Below are positions 47,078 to 56,366 of a DNA stretch of 61,715 nucleotides, piece by piece; positions within the stretch are counted from its first letter, which is position 1, and every line of letters begins with the position of its first letter. The DNA lies in the NCBI GenBank assembly GCA_024642215.1, contig JAHEBO010000018.1, forward strand, positions 1 to 61,715. Direction: 5' to 3'. The translations under genes were made by a program, and so were the position numbers. The notes beneath the pieces were generated by a model, which did not search any database, was not told the DNA's origin, and saw nothing but the letters and a program-made list of their open reading frames with translations. The stretch is from Limnohabitans sp. (GTDB lineage Bacteria > Pseudomonadota > Gammaproteobacteria > Burkholderiales > Burkholderiaceae_C).

Positions 47078-47815
47078 TCAAGCTTGGTTCGCGCAATCTA
47101 ACAAGAGCGCCGTCAACGCCTGCGGGGCACTGATCATCGGATCATGCCCCGTTTTCATTTCGATCACCCGCGAATTGGGCAACCATTGCCCGTCCCAAAA
47201 TTGAGGGTCAACGACACGGCGTCTTACAGCATCGATGGTTGCCAAAGGCGGTACGGTGCAATTGATGAATGTTCTGGGGACACTTGCAACGCGTGCTGGG
47301 TCGAAATTCAACACGTGTTGGTACGTGCCGCCGGGGTGTGGTGTTTGCCGTCTTTGTACCCACTCATAGCCTTCAGCACTGAGGCCAAAAACAGAAGCAT
47401 CGGGCGCTGGGAAACTGTTGTCAATGCTGTCGGCGGCAGCATCAATCCGGGCTTTTTGAGTGGCACTGGCGTGCGTGCTGCTCCAACTTTCACCAGGTTT
47501 GGGAATGACCGCGTCTAAGTAAACCAGGTGTTTCAAACGGTAGGCGCGGCGATCGGCCACGGCAGTGCCCAACATACCGGCATAGGAATGAACGACCAAA
47601 ATAGCCTCGTTCATCTCTTCTGTGTCCAAGGCCTGCAAGACATCTTGAATATGTGTCTCTAAATCAATGCCTCTGTGCAAGAGGTGTGAGCGCTCACCTA
47701 ATCCCGTTAGGGTGATCGCGTGTGCACTGTGGCCTGCGCGGATCAACGCTTCCGTCACATGACGCCAGCACCACGCACCATGCCAGGCACCATGAACCAA
47801 TAAATACTGAGCCAT
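47078..47815 (-). CDS. Alpha/beta hydrolase (esterase-like)
   Basis: This 245-aa alpha/beta hydrolase resembles the plant hydroxynitrile-lyase/salicylate-esterase-like group. YLLVHGAWHGAWCWRHVTEALIRAGHSAHAITLTGLGER is diagnostic, with nucleophile VVHSYAGM and the C-terminal histidine in KTGHDPMISAPQAL. The substrate is unknown. Its start codon shares one base with the stop codon of the upstream CaiB-type gene, so the two are translationally coupled, suggesting action on a related acid or ester. Confidence 0.88.
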   Translation of the reverse strand: MAQYLLVHGAWHGAWCWRHVTEALIRAGHSAHAITLTGLGERSHLLHRGIDLETHIQDVLQALDTEEMNEAILVVHSYAGMLGTAVADRRAYRLKHLVYLDAVIPKPGESWSSTHASATQKARIDAAADSIDNSFPAPDASVFGLSAEGYEWVQRRQTPHPGGTYQHVLNFDPARVASVPRTFINCTVPPLATIDAVRRRVVDPQFWDGQWLPNSRVIEMKTGHDPMISAPQALTALLLDCANQA

Positions 47816-49059
47816 CAGATCACACCTTTGTTTTGCAGTTGTTCAATTTGCGCAGTGTTGTAGCCCAGCACTTCTTCGAGCAGTTGCGCGGTGTGTTGCC
47901 CAAGCTGGGGCGGGACATGGTCTTGCCTGACAGGTGTGCGGCTGAGTTTGAGGGGGCTGGCCACCAGCTTTAAATCTTTTTGATGTGGGTGTTGCCATGT
48001 GCTCACCATGTTGCGAGCGGCCACTTGAGGGTCGGCAAACACTTCAGACAAATTGTTGATAGCACCACAAGGCACTTTGGCGGCTTCAAGTGCGGACAGC
48101 CAATCGGCCTTGGTTCGGGTCAACAGGATGTGTTCAAGCATGGGGACCAAGATGGCCCGGTTTTTAACGCGCGCCGTATTTTTGGCAAAACGTTCATCAC
48201 GTGCCAATTCGGGATGTCCCGCAACGTCGCAGAACTTGGCGTACTGGCCGTCATTGCCCACGGCCAAAATTAAATGGTCACGGCTGCCTGCTTCGGCATC
48301 TGCCGGGGCTTTCACTTCAAACACTTGGTAAGGCACGATGTTTTGATGCGCGTTGCCTGCGCGGCCTGGCGTCTTGCCACTGACCAAATAGTTGGCCCCT
48401 AAATTGGCCAACATGGCCACCTGGGTGTCGAGCAAAGCCATGTCGACGTATTGACCTTCGCCTGTTCTTTCGGCGTGTCGCAGGGCTGCCAAAATACCCA
48501 CCGTGGCGTACATGCCTGTGAACAAATCTGCCACGGCCACGCCGACCTTTTGAGGGCCACCGCCCAGGTCATCACGCTCCCCAGTGACGCTCATCAAACC
48601 GCCAATACCTTGCACGGCGTAGTCATAACCTGCACGCTCGCTGTAGGGCCCGGTTTGACCAAAGCCGGTGACGCTGCAGTAAACCAATTTGGGGTTGAGG
48701 GTCTTCAAACTTGCGTAGTCCAAGCCATAGCGGGCCATGTCGCCGACCTTGAAGTTTTCAATGAAAACGTCGCAATGGGTCACCAACTCGCGAATCAGGG
48801 CTTGGCCTTCTGATTTGGAAATGTCGCATGTAAGTGAGCGCTTATTTCTATTGGTCCCCAAATAATAGGCGGCTTCAGGCGTGTCATTGCCCTGTGCGTC
48901 TTTGAGGAAAGGCGGTCCCCAACTGCGGGTATCGTCACCGGCGCCAGGGCGCTCAATTTTGATCACGTCGGCCCCTAAGTCGGCCAAAGTTTGAGTACAC
49001 CAAGGGCCCGCGAGCACGCGGGACAGGTCGAGGATGCGGATGCCGTCAAGTGAATTCAT
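47815..49059 (-). CDS. CaiB/BaiF (class III) CoA-transferase
   Basis: This 414-aa family III CoA-transferase moves CoA between an acyl-CoA and a free acid. SLDGIRILDLSRVLAGPWCTQTLADLGADVIKIERPGAGDDTRSWGPPF opens it. The catalytic aspartate lies in YVDMALLDTQVAML (about residue 180), and SGKTPGRAGNAHQNIVPYQVF follows. The substrate is unknown. The frame reaches 49449, but the family start is ATG 49059. GACAAT lies exactly six bases before it on the minus strand. The divergent MFS gene starts 78 bases away. Confidence 0.92.
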   Translation of the reverse strand: MNSLDGIRILDLSRVLAGPWCTQTLADLGADVIKIERPGAGDDTRSWGPPFLKDAQGNDTPEAAYYLGTNRNKRSLTCDISKSEGQALIRELVTHCDVFIENFKVGDMARYGLDYASLKTLNPKLVYCSVTGFGQTGPYSERAGYDYAVQGIGGLMSVTGERDDLGGGPQKVGVAVADLFTGMYATVGILAALRHAERTGEGQYVDMALLDTQVAMLANLGANYLVSGKTPGRAGNAHQNIVPYQVFEVKAPADAEAGSRDHLILAVGNDGQYAKFCDVAGHPELARDERFAKNTARVKNRAILVPMLEHILLTRTKADWLSALEAAKVPCGAINNLSEVFADPQVAARNMVSTWQHPHQKDLKLVASPLKLSRTPVRQDHVPPQLGQHTAQLLEEVLGYNTAQIEQLQNKGVI

Positions 49060-49093
49060 GACCTGATTGTCGCGAAAAATCATCACACATGCA

Positions 49094-49141
49094 GGCACCG
49101 ATAATGAGCGCATGAAAGAATTTATGGAAAGCCTGTCATGA
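49094..49141 (+). promoter_or_regulatory. GGCACCGATAAT motif and nine-codon upstream frame before the MFS gene
   Basis: GATAAT (49100-49105) is followed after six bases by ATG 49112. This opens the frame MKEFMESLS, whose TGA (49139-49141) overlaps the MFS ATG at 49138. If transcription starts at 49112, the MFS gene would be translated by coupling to this short frame. The -35 region is poor. This is a hypothesis from sequence only. Confidence 0.35.
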
Positions 49142-50391
49142 CCGAGCATCAGAACCCAAGCCCCGTGCTTGCGCAGCGTCAAATGGTGGGGGTCTTTGTC
49201 GTCTTTGCATTTGCCTATTTTTTGTCTACCTTGATGCGCGCCATCACGGCAACTTTGTCGCCAGCCTTGACGCAAGAGTTGGCGTTGTCGGCCCAAGACC
49301 TTGGCTTGTTGGCAGGTGGTTATTTCTTGGGCTTTTCGGCCACGCAGTTGCCGCTGGGCAAATGGCTGGACCGGTATGGTCCTAAAACAGTCATCTTGTC
49401 GTTTTTGATTGTGGCGGTGTTGGGTTGTGCGGCTTTTGCAATGGCCCAAAGTTTTGTGGGCTTGTGGTTGGCGCGGTTTTTATGTGGTGTGGGGGTGAGT
49501 GCTTGTTTGATGGCCCCGTTGACGGGCTATCGTCGCTGGATGGATGCTGGCGCTCAGTTGCGTGCCAACTCGTGGATGCTGATGACGGGCTCTTTGGGCA
49601 TGCTGTCTTCTACGCTGCCCGTGCAATGGTTGATGCCCCTCACGGGGTGGCGTGCCATCTTTGCGGGTTTGGCTGTTTTGGTGGTGGTGTCCATGTTCCT
49701 CATTTACAAAGTGGTGCCTGTTTGGGAAAAACCACAAGCCGCGGTCAATTCGGCTGTGCAAGAGGAATCTGGTTATGGCCCAGTTTGGCGTAACGCCTAT
49801 TTTTGGCGCATGGCCCCGGTAGGGTTCTTTTGCTATGCAGGCATGCTGGCTGTTCAAACATTGTGGGCGGGCCCATGGATGACGGTGGTGGGTGGCTACA
49901 CCCCCTTGTCGGCTGCCACAGGTTTGTTTGCCATCAACTTGAGCATGTTGAGCACTTTTTGGGTGTGGGGTTTGATCACCCCTCGCTTGGCCAAGCGCGG
50001 CATCACCGCCAACAAGTTAATTGCATGGGGACAACCGCTTAGTTTTGTGGTGTTGTTCGGCGTCATCTGGTTTGGCCCCGATTTGGGCGCTGGTACAGCC
50101 GCTGCCCTGGCCTTGTTTTGTGTTTCCAGCACCTTTGTGGCCTTGGCCCAGCCTGCAGTCGGCATGGCGTTCCCGCCACATCTTGCCGGACGCGCACTTT
50201 CCGCCTACAACTTGGTCATCTTCGTGGGCGTCTTTGTGGTTCAGTGGGGCATTGGCCTGGGTGTTGACTTCTTCAAATCGCTTGGCTGGGCACCTGTTTT
50301 GGCCTTTCAGGCTGCCTTCTCAGTTTTTGGTTTGTGTGCGGTTTTGTCCTATGTTTATTTTCATTGGGCAAACCGCGATAATTCGGCATGA
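49138..50391 (+). CDS. MFS transporter
   Basis: This 417-aa major facilitator permease has twelve helices. VFVVFAFAYFLSTLMRAITATLSPALTQELALS starts it and GKWLDRYGPKTVIL is the A-loop motif. ARFLCGVGVSACLMAPLTGYRRW follows. The substrate is unknown. No ribosome binding site is clear before ATG 49138. The stop codon overlaps the EIIA start (ATGA), so this transporter is the first member of the phosphorelay operon. In many Burkholderiales gshB occupies this place. Confidence 0.88.
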   Translation: MTEHQNPSPVLAQRQMVGVFVVFAFAYFLSTLMRAITATLSPALTQELALSAQDLGLLAGGYFLGFSATQLPLGKWLDRYGPKTVILSFLIVAVLGCAAFAMAQSFVGLWLARFLCGVGVSACLMAPLTGYRRWMDAGAQLRANSWMLMTGSLGMLSSTLPVQWLMPLTGWRAIFAGLAVLVVVSMFLIYKVVPVWEKPQAAVNSAVQEESGYGPVWRNAYFWRMAPVGFFCYAGMLAVQTLWAGPWMTVVGGYTPLSAATGLFAINLSMLSTFWVWGLITPRLAKRGITANKLIAWGQPLSFVVLFGVIWFGPDLGAGTAAALALFCVSSTFVALAQPAVGMAFPPHLAGRALSAYNLVIFVGVFVVQWGIGLGVDFFKSLGWAPVLAFQAAFSVFGLCAVLSYVYFHWANRDNSA

Positions 50392-50831
50392 TTGGAATTC
50401 TCATCGTTGCTCATGCACCCTTGGCTTCGGCCTTGCGCGATTGCGCTTTGCATGTGTTTCCCGAGTGTGAATCGGGCGTATTGGCTTTGGACATCGCGCC
50501 CAATGCCAGTCCCGAAGAAAGCTTGATCTTGGCCAAAGCGGTCATGTCAAAACTCAACACCCCTGAAGTGCTCTTGCTCAGCGATGTGTTTGGTGCCACG
50601 CCCTCCAATGTGGCGCAAAAACTCAATGACGGTATCGACACGCGACTGTTGGCGGGTGTGAATTTGCCCATGCTGCTGCGCAGTGTTTGTTATCGTCACG
50701 AAACTTTAGATGCGCTTGCTGCGCGTGCGCAAGCGGGTGGCACCCAAGGCATCCTGCCTGTTGGTTGCACTGCGCCTCAAAATCAATCAGGACCTCGACA
50801 TGCCTCAAGCTACCACGACCATCAGCAATAA
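50388..50831 (+). CDS. PTS EIIA(Man)-type protein
   Basis: This 147-aa EIIA of the mannose/fructose class has phosphorylatable His9 in IGILIVAHAPLA and LLLSDVFGATPSN, which is typical of the fold. In organisms without EIIB/EIIC such as this locus, it acts as a regulatory phosphoacceptor from HPr rather than in sugar uptake. Its start overlaps the MFS stop by four bases and its end overlaps HPr by 32 bases. The C-terminal segment after GTQGILPVGC is probably disordered. Confidence 0.92.
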   Translation: MIGILIVAHAPLASALRDCALHVFPECESGVLALDIAPNASPEESLILAKAVMSKLNTPEVLLLSDVFGATPSNVAQKLNDGIDTRLLAGVNLPMLLRSVCYRHETLDALAARAQAGGTQGILPVGCTAPQNQSGPRHASSYHDHQQ

Positions 50832-51069
50832 GTTGGGCCTTCATGCCCGCGCCTCTGCAAAACTGACCAAGTTGGCGGGCAGCTTTCCTTGTGAAGTTTG
50901 GATTGCCAAAGGCGAGCGCCGTGTGAATGCCAAAAGCATCATGGGCGTGATGATGTTGGCGGCCGGCATTGGCAGTGACGTGATCATCGACACTGACGGC
51001 GAACAAGCACAAGAAGCGCTAGACGCTTTGTTGGCTTTGATCGCCGATAAATTTGGTGAGGGTGAATGA
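50800..51069 (+). CDS. ptsH: Phosphocarrier protein HPr
   Basis: HPr (89 aa from ATG 50800) carries phosphate from EI on His15 in NKLGLHARASAKLTKLA. NAKSIMGVMMLAAGIGSDV holds the serine that HPr kinase modifies in many proteobacteria. The frame extends to 50710, but that part is in the EIIA gene. It overlaps EIIA by 32 bases and EI by four, an arrangement that enforces co-expression of the three proteins. Confidence 0.95.
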   Translation: MPQATTTISNKLGLHARASAKLTKLAGSFPCEVWIAKGERRVNAKSIMGVMMLAAGIGSDVIIDTDGEQAQEALDALLALIADKFGEGE

Positions 51070-52820
51070 CTTTCAGCATTCATGGCTTGGCGGTTGCCAG
51101 AGGCATCGCCATCGGACGCGCGGTACTGGTTGCTTCCAGCCGCGTAGACGTTGCGCACTATTTCATTCAGCCTTCGCAAGTTGACGCTGAAATTGCCCGC
51201 TTGCGTTTAGCGCGTGATGCCGTGATCGAGGAGCTGAAGCGGCTGCAAAAAGATTTAACGGATGACGCACCTCCCGAGCTGGGTGCGTTGCTTGATGTGC
51301 ACTTGATGCTGTTGGAGGACGAGAGCTTGTCCATGGGTGTGAAGCACTGGATTGAAGACAGGCTTTACAACGCGGAGTGGGCTGTGAGCAGCCAGATGGA
51401 AGTGATTGGCCGCCAGTTTGACGAAATGGAAGATGCTTATTTGCGCGAACGCAAGTCAGATCTTGAACAAGTCACTGAGCGCGTCTTGCATTTTTTAAAA
51501 GGTGGCACATCACCGGTGGTGCGCACCAAACCTCACGCAAGACCGCAGCAAGAATTGCAACTGGGCGACACCATGGATGTGCCGCTGGTGTTGGTGGCGC
51601 ACGATTTGTCGCCGGCCGACATGCTGCAGTTCAAGCAAAGTGTGTTCACCGGCTTCGTGACGGATGTGGGCGGCAAAACCTCACACACCGCCATCGTGGC
51701 CCGCAGTTTGGACATCCCTGCTGTGGTGGGCGCCAGAAGCGCCAGCCAACTCATTCGACAAGACGATTGGATCATCATCGATGGCGACATGGGCGTGGTC
51801 ATTGTCGACCCATCCCCCATCATCTTGGCCGAGTATGGCTTCAAGCAACGCCAAGGTGATTTGGAGCGCGAGCGCCTTACCCGACTGCGACATACACCCG
51901 CCGTGACATTGGACGGCCAAAAAATTGAACTGCTGGCCAACATTGAAATGCCCGAAGATGCCGATGCGGCCATCTTGGTGGGTGCGGTGGGTGTGGGCCT
52001 TTTCCGAAGTGAATTTTTGTTCATGGGCAGACAAGGTCACTTGCCCGATGAAGAAGAACAGTTTCAACAATACCGTCGTGCCGTTGAAGGCATGCAAGGA
52101 CTGCCAGTTACCATTCGCACTGTCGACGTAGGCGCAGACAAACCCTTGGACGAAGCCAGGCACGATGCAGCGCATTTGAATCCTGCGCTGGGTCTGCGCG
52201 CCATTCGTTGGAGTCTGGCCGACCCTGAAATGTTTTTAACGCAACTGCGCGCCATCTTGCGCGCAGCCGCTTTGGGCAAAGTCAATCTGCTGGTGCCCAT
52301 GTTGGCGCATGCCAGCGAAATTCATCAAACGCTGGCGCTGGTCAAGCAAGCTCAGATGGATTTAGATGCGCGCGGTGTGGCCTATGGCAATGTGCGATTG
52401 GGCGCCATGATTGAAATTCCTGCAGCCGCTTTGTCCTTGAAATTGTTCTTGAAGCATTTTGATTTCTTGTCGATTGGCACCAATGACTTGATTCAATACA
52501 CCTTGGCCATTGACCGCGCCGATGAAAGCGTGGCGCACTTATACGATCCATTGCATCCTGCCGTTTTGCGCTTGGTGGCCGACACCATTGCAGAAGGCGC
52601 TGCACAGGGTAAGACCGTGTCGGTGTGCGGTGAGATGGCCGGCGATGTCAACATGACACGCTTGCTGTTGGGAATGGGCTTGCGCAGTTTCTCGATGCAT
52701 CCATCGCAAGTTTTGCTGGTCAAGCAACAAATATTGCGCGCTGACACAGAAAAACTCAAAGCATTGGCGAAGCAAGTGCTGGCGTCTGAAGATCCTGCCA
52801 GTTTGTTAGCTGGACTCTGA
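51066..52820 (+). CDS. ptsI: PTS enzyme I
   Basis: EI (584 aa) takes phosphate from PEP onto His207 in GGKTSHTAIVARSLDIPAVVG. The PEP-binding TIM barrel has GLFRSEFLFMGR, RTVDVGADKPLDEARH, GLRAIRWSLADPEMFLTQLRAILRAA, FLSIGTNDLIQYTLAIDRADE and VCGEMAGD with the catalytic cysteine. It overlaps HPr by four bases. No EIIB or EIIC gene follows, so the relay is regulatory as far as this window shows. Its last 15 bases overlap the convergent DMT gene. Confidence 0.96.
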   Translation: MTFSIHGLAVARGIAIGRAVLVASSRVDVAHYFIQPSQVDAEIARLRLARDAVIEELKRLQKDLTDDAPPELGALLDVHLMLLEDESLSMGVKHWIEDRLYNAEWAVSSQMEVIGRQFDEMEDAYLRERKSDLEQVTERVLHFLKGGTSPVVRTKPHARPQQELQLGDTMDVPLVLVAHDLSPADMLQFKQSVFTGFVTDVGGKTSHTAIVARSLDIPAVVGARSASQLIRQDDWIIIDGDMGVVIVDPSPIILAEYGFKQRQGDLERERLTRLRHTPAVTLDGQKIELLANIEMPEDADAAILVGAVGVGLFRSEFLFMGRQGHLPDEEEQFQQYRRAVEGMQGLPVTIRTVDVGADKPLDEARHDAAHLNPALGLRAIRWSLADPEMFLTQLRAILRAAALGKVNLLVPMLAHASEIHQTLALVKQAQMDLDARGVAYGNVRLGAMIEIPAAALSLKLFLKHFDFLSIGTNDLIQYTLAIDRADESVAHLYDPLHPAVLRLVADTIAEGAAQGKTVSVCGEMAGDVNMTRLLLGMGLRSFSMHPSQVLLVKQQILRADTEKLKALAKQVLASEDPASLLAGL

Positions 52821-53699
52821 CGTTTCAAACTTCGGGTCGTTGGCCGCGTCTTGTGGCCCTGTGTTGCGACCCAACCATGCGCCGCCCACAATCAACAAGC
52901 CCGCCCAAGCCACCAGGGGTGAGAGCGCCTCTTGCCGGTCTATCAACAACAACACGGTAGAACCTAAGGGCGTGATGAAACTGAGCAAGCCAATCTGCTG
53001 TGCATTGCCGCTTTTAAGTGCAGCATCCCACAGATAAAAGGCCACGCCCAATGGACCCAGCCCCATCCAAATCAAGAGACCTGCGTCTTGGGCGTTCAAT
53101 GACACCGGCGATTCGAGCACAAGGTGGCAAGCCAAGGACAAGAGCCCCGAGACCAAACCAAAGGTGCCGATGGCCGCGGTGTGAAAGGCTTTCACGCGTT
53201 GTGTCAGGAGTGAGTAGGTGGCCCAAATGAAGGCAGACGCCAAAGCCGCCAAGTAACCCACATTGAATTCAGCACTGATGGCGTTGCCGCCTGTCATGAC
53301 CAAAGCGGCGCCTGCAAATCCTGCAATGGCGGCGATCACTTGCCGAAACCTCAGGTGGGTGGTTTTGTTGAACAGCGGTGCAAGCACAACGATGAGCAAA
53401 GGCCACAGGTAATTGACCAAGTTGGCTTGCACAGCAGGGGCTGTGCGAAACGCGACGAACAGCAAAAAGTGATACCCAAACAAGCCATAGATGCCCAAGG
53501 CCAAAGTAGATGTTGGCACAAGGGCCAAGCGCCACTTGAAGCCAGACCAAGGCAGGGCCACCAAGCTGCCGATCAGCAAGGCGCAGCCGGCCGTGAGGAA
53601 GGGTGGCAAGTGCGACAAGCGCACGCCCACAGGTGCCAGTGTGGCCCACAGCGCAATGGCGCCCATGGCCAGCCAAGTTGCGCGAACAGAGGCTTTCAA
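52806..53699 (-). CDS. EamA/DMT-family transporter
   Basis: This 297-aa, ten-helix drug/metabolite transporter has two EamA repeats. [26 protein letters not shown] starts the first. [18 protein letters not shown] ends it, and [41 protein letters not shown] closes the second. The substrate is unknown. The start overlaps the lipA stop by four bases, so it is coupled to lipA although no functional link is obvious. The end overlaps ptsI by 15 bases, tail to tail. Confidence 0.9.
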   Translation of the reverse strand: MKASVRATWLAMGAIALWATLAPVGVRLSHLPPFLTAGCALLIGSLVALPWSGFKWRLALVPTSTLALGIYGLFGYHFLLFVAFRTAPAVQANLVNYLWPLLIVVLAPLFNKTTHLRFRQVIAAIAGFAGAALVMTGGNAISAEFNVGYLAALASAFIWATYSLLTQRVKAFHTAAIGTFGLVSGLLSLACHLVLESPVSLNAQDAGLLIWMGLGPLGVAFYLWDAALKSGNAQQIGLLSFITPLGSTVLLLIDRQEALSPLVAWAGLLIVGGAWLGRNTGPQDAANDPKFETSESS

Positions 53700-54697
53700 C
53701 GCGACAAGCTCGCGCCGTGCGCCTGTTGGTCGGCGTGGTAACTTGAACGAACCATCGCACCCACAGCCGCGTGTTTGAATCCCATCTCGTAGGCCTTTTC
53801 TTCAAACATCTTGAAGGTGTCGGGGTGCACATAGCGCTTGACTGACAAGTGGCTGTTGGAGGGGGCCAAGTACTGACCCAAGGTGAGCATCTCGATGTTG
53901 TGTTCGCGCATTTCGCGCATCACCGCCAGAATTTCTTCGTCGGTTTCACCCAAGCCCACCATCAAACCTGATTTGGTTGGCACGTTGGGAAACAAGGCTT
54001 TGAATTTTTTCAGCAGTTGTAACGAGAACTGGTAGTCGGAGCCGGGACGGACTTCCTTGTACAAGCGAGGCACGGTTTCCAAGTTGTGGTTCATCACATC
54101 AGGGGGGGCGGCTTTTAAAATTTCCAAGGCGCGATCGTCGCGGCCACGGAAATCGGGCACCAACACTTCAATTTGCGTTTGCGGTGACAGCGCACGTGTC
54201 TCGCGAATGCAGTCGACAAAGTGACCCGCACCACCATCGCGCAAGTCATCGCGGTCGACGCTGGTGATCACGACATAGCTGAGTTTTAAATCGGCAATGG
54301 TGCGTGCCAAGTTGCCTGGCTCGTTCACATCCAAAGGATCTGGGCGACCATGGCCCACGTCGCAGAAGGGGCAGCGACGTGTGCATTTGTCGCCCATGAT
54401 CATGAAGGTGGCGGTGCCTTTGCCAAAGCACTCGCCGATGTTGGGGCAGCTGGCTTCTTCGCACACGGTGACCAATTTGTTTTTGCGCAGCACGTCTTTG
54501 ATTTCGTAAAAACGCGTGGTAGGTGAGCCCGCTTTCACGCGGATCCACTCTGGTTTTTTCAGCACTTCACCGGGTTCAACTTTGATGGGGATGCGTGACA
54601 GTTTGGCCGCTGCTTTTTGTTTGGCGCTGGCGTCATAGTTCTCGACAGTTTGAGCCTCACGCACAACGTTGCGTGTGGCATCGGTATCTTTGGTCAT
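53696..54697 (-). CDS. lipA: Lipoyl synthase
   Basis: This radical-SAM enzyme inserts two sulfurs into octanoyl chains on lipoyl domains; it is 333 aa. The auxiliary cluster cysteines are in [12 protein letters not shown] near residue 80, and the radical-SAM triad is in CTRRCPFCD near 106. [18 protein letters not shown] and [15 protein letters not shown] are conserved, and the C-terminal [10 protein letters not shown] supplies the conserved serine that binds the auxiliary cluster. It follows lipB after 37 bases, so the two steps of lipoate assembly are encoded together. Confidence 0.97.
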   Translation of the reverse strand: MTKDTDATRNVVREAQTVENYDASAKQKAAAKLSRIPIKVEPGEVLKKPEWIRVKAGSPTTRFYEIKDVLRKNKLVTVCEEASCPNIGECFGKGTATFMIMGDKCTRRCPFCDVGHGRPDPLDVNEPGNLARTIADLKLSYVVITSVDRDDLRDGGAGHFVDCIRETRALSPQTQIEVLVPDFRGRDDRALEILKAAPPDVMNHNLETVPRLYKEVRPGSDYQFSLQLLKKFKALFPNVPTKSGLMVGLGETDEEILAVMREMREHNIEMLTLGQYLAPSNSHLSVKRYVHPDTFKMFEEKAYEMGFKHAAVGAMVRSSYHADQQAHGASLSR

Positions 54698-54734
54698 CGC
54701 ATTCTTTCAGTGTCTCAGAGACTTTGGGTCGGCA

Positions 54735-55403
54735 TCAGGGCGACAGCAAGGGTGTGAGCTTGTGCGCCAATACTTCGGCCGCTTCGTCCCAAGTGGTATG
54801 GACCCCAATTGTAAAAAGGTCCACCGTTTGTAATCCGGCATAGCCGCAAGGGTTGATGCGCTGGAAGGGCTCTAGGTCCATTTTCACATTCAGCGCCAAG
54901 CCATGGTAGGTGCATTGTCGACTGACTTTGATGCCCAGTGCGCTGATTTTTCCGAGTCCTTTAAAGGGGTCGCCCGGGGTGGCTGGGCCCGTGAGGGCGG
55001 TGTGCGCAAAGGGATCGGCCAATCGGACATAAATGCCAGGGGCATTGGGCACTCTGTGACCCGTGACACCGAAGTGGGCCAAGGTTCGAATGACGGCTTC
55101 TTCCAGGCGGTACACATATTCTTTGACGAAATAACCCGCTCGTTGCAAGTTGACCAAAGGGTAGGCCATCACTTGGCCGGGGCCGTGGTACGTCACTTGA
55201 CCGCCGCGATTGGTGGCAATCACGGGAATGTCGCCTGCGTTGAGGACATGGCCAGCCAAGCCAGCTAAACCTTGGGTAAACACGGGCGGGTGCTCGCAAA
55301 GCCACAACTCATCCATGGTTTCGGGCGTTCTGTTCGCCGTGAAATCTTGCATGGCTTGGTAGGTGTCTAAGTAGGCCACCTGGCCTGGACGTTTGACCAA
55401 CAT
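54735..55403 (-). CDS. lipB: Octanoyltransferase LipB
   Basis: LipB (222 aa) moves octanoyl from acyl-carrier protein to lipoyl domains. [35 protein letters not shown], the catalytic lysine in [15 protein letters not shown] and the cysteine in [13 protein letters not shown] are intact. The start could be GTG 55412 or ATG 55403; I used the ATG. It lies 21 bases downstream of ybeD and upstream of lipA, the conserved ybeD-lipB-lipA order. Confidence 0.96.
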   Translation of the reverse strand: MLVKRPGQVAYLDTYQAMQDFTANRTPETMDELWLCEHPPVFTQGLAGLAGHVLNAGDIPVIATNRGGQVTYHGPGQVMAYPLVNLQRAGYFVKEYVYRLEEAVIRTLAHFGVTGHRVPNAPGIYVRLADPFAHTALTGPATPGDPFKGLGKISALGIKVSRQCTYHGLALNVKMDLEPFQRINPCGYAGLQTVDLFTIGVHTTWDEAAEVLAHKLTPLLSP

Positions 55404-55424
55404 GTGCAGCACTTTGTCTCGGCG

Positions 55425-55724
55425 TTAAAGGGCTACTTTGACCATGGGATGGCCGGTCAGTGCACGGTACAGGTTGTCGAGCTGTTCTCTGCTGGTGGCC
55501 TTGATGGTCAAGGTGACGCTGAGGTAGTTGCCGGCTTTGCTGGGGCGCATTTCAATGGTGGCCGGATTGAAGCCAGGGTCGAACTGCTTGGCCACTTCGG
55601 CCATGGCTTCTGCAAAGCCGTCAACGCGTGCACCCATGACCTTGATGGGAAAGTCGCAGGGGTATTCAATCAAGGACTCTTTGCGAGGATCGTCGTTGAA
55701 GGGGGGGGTGTGAGAGGCACTCAT
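55425..55724 (-). CDS. ybeD: YbeD-family (DUF493) protein
   Basis: This 99-aa protein of the DUF493/YbeD family is a small ferredoxin-like fold of unknown exact role, commonly next to lipB. SLIEYPCDFPIKVMGARVDGFAEAMAEVAKQFDPGF and YLSVTLTIKATSREQLDNLYRALTGHPMVKVAL match. ATG 55724 was chosen; the longer frame to 55793 overlaps the upstream membrane-protein gene. A role linked to lipoate metabolism is suggested only by gene order. Confidence 0.9.
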   Translation of the reverse strand: MSASHTPPFNDDPRKESLIEYPCDFPIKVMGARVDGFAEAMAEVAKQFDPGFNPATIEMRPSKAGNYLSVTLTIKATSREQLDNLYRALTGHPMVKVAL

Positions 55725-55746
55725 AAATTGTCTAGAGAAAAAAGGC

Positions 55747-56193
55747 TTATCGCCAAATGACCACGGCACCCACTGCCAACCAGCCAAGTGCAAAATTCAA
55801 AATCATCAGCGGATGTATTTTGGCCAATTGTGACGCGGCTGAGGGCAAGTCTGCCAGTGCCAGTGCCAATTTCATTTTTCGAAAAGGGCCTGCGTAAATG
55901 TGCCCAAAAATAAGGCACATCAAAGCCCCAATGCCCAACATGGCGTGCCAGCCTTTGGGGGCCAGTTTCATGTCGACGCCCACCAGCATCGCACCACCTG
56001 TTAACAACAGCAACAAGATGCAAGCGGCAACCACTTTGAAGAATCGGCCCATGGCCGCCGCCAAAAAAGGCACGCGAAGTGGCGGCTCAAACATGGCAAT
56101 GGCCGCAGGACGGACGGCCCAGATCATGGCAGCCATGCCACCCAGCCAGATAACACCTGCCGCCAAGTGGGTAAATTTAATGAGTTCGTACAT
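55747..56193 (-). CDS. CopD/HemJ-like membrane protein
   Basis: This 148-aa protein has four hydrophobic helices. MYELIKFTHLAAGVIWLGGMAAMIWAVRPAAI, FFKVVAACILLLLLTGGAML and GWHAMLGIGALMCLIFGHIYAGPFRKM give the family's histidine-containing pattern. It resembles the CopD-like protein encoded at 30677 but is clearly distinct. The function is unproven. The start is ATG 56193 (the frame extends to 56220). It is divergent from the ATP synthase operon and upstream of ybeD-lipB-lipA. Confidence 0.82.
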   Translation of the reverse strand: MYELIKFTHLAAGVIWLGGMAAMIWAVRPAAIAMFEPPLRVPFLAAAMGRFFKVVAACILLLLLTGGAMLVGVDMKLAPKGWHAMLGIGALMCLIFGHIYAGPFRKMKLALALADLPSAASQLAKIHPLMILNFALGWLAVGAVVIWR

Positions 56194-56254
56194 GGAAAAG
56201 TGACCCCAGGTGAAGTGCAAATGACAAGAATTTAAGAACTTCCATTGTGGCCTC

Positions 56255-56283
56255 TTTTGCCCCTATGGGTTTTCACTTATAAT
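56255..56283 (+). promoter_or_regulatory. Sigma-70 promoter of the ATP synthase operon
   Basis: TTTTGC (56255-56260), a 17-base spacer and a perfect TATAAT (56278-56283) predict a start near 56290, 77 bases before atpI. Confidence 0.75.
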
Positions 56284-56366
56284 CGTGAGCTTTGCGGAAC
56301 CTTGGGATATTTCTGTAACCTGTGTGTAAACATAGTTGACCAGAATCCCGCCACAAGATTTGCCCG

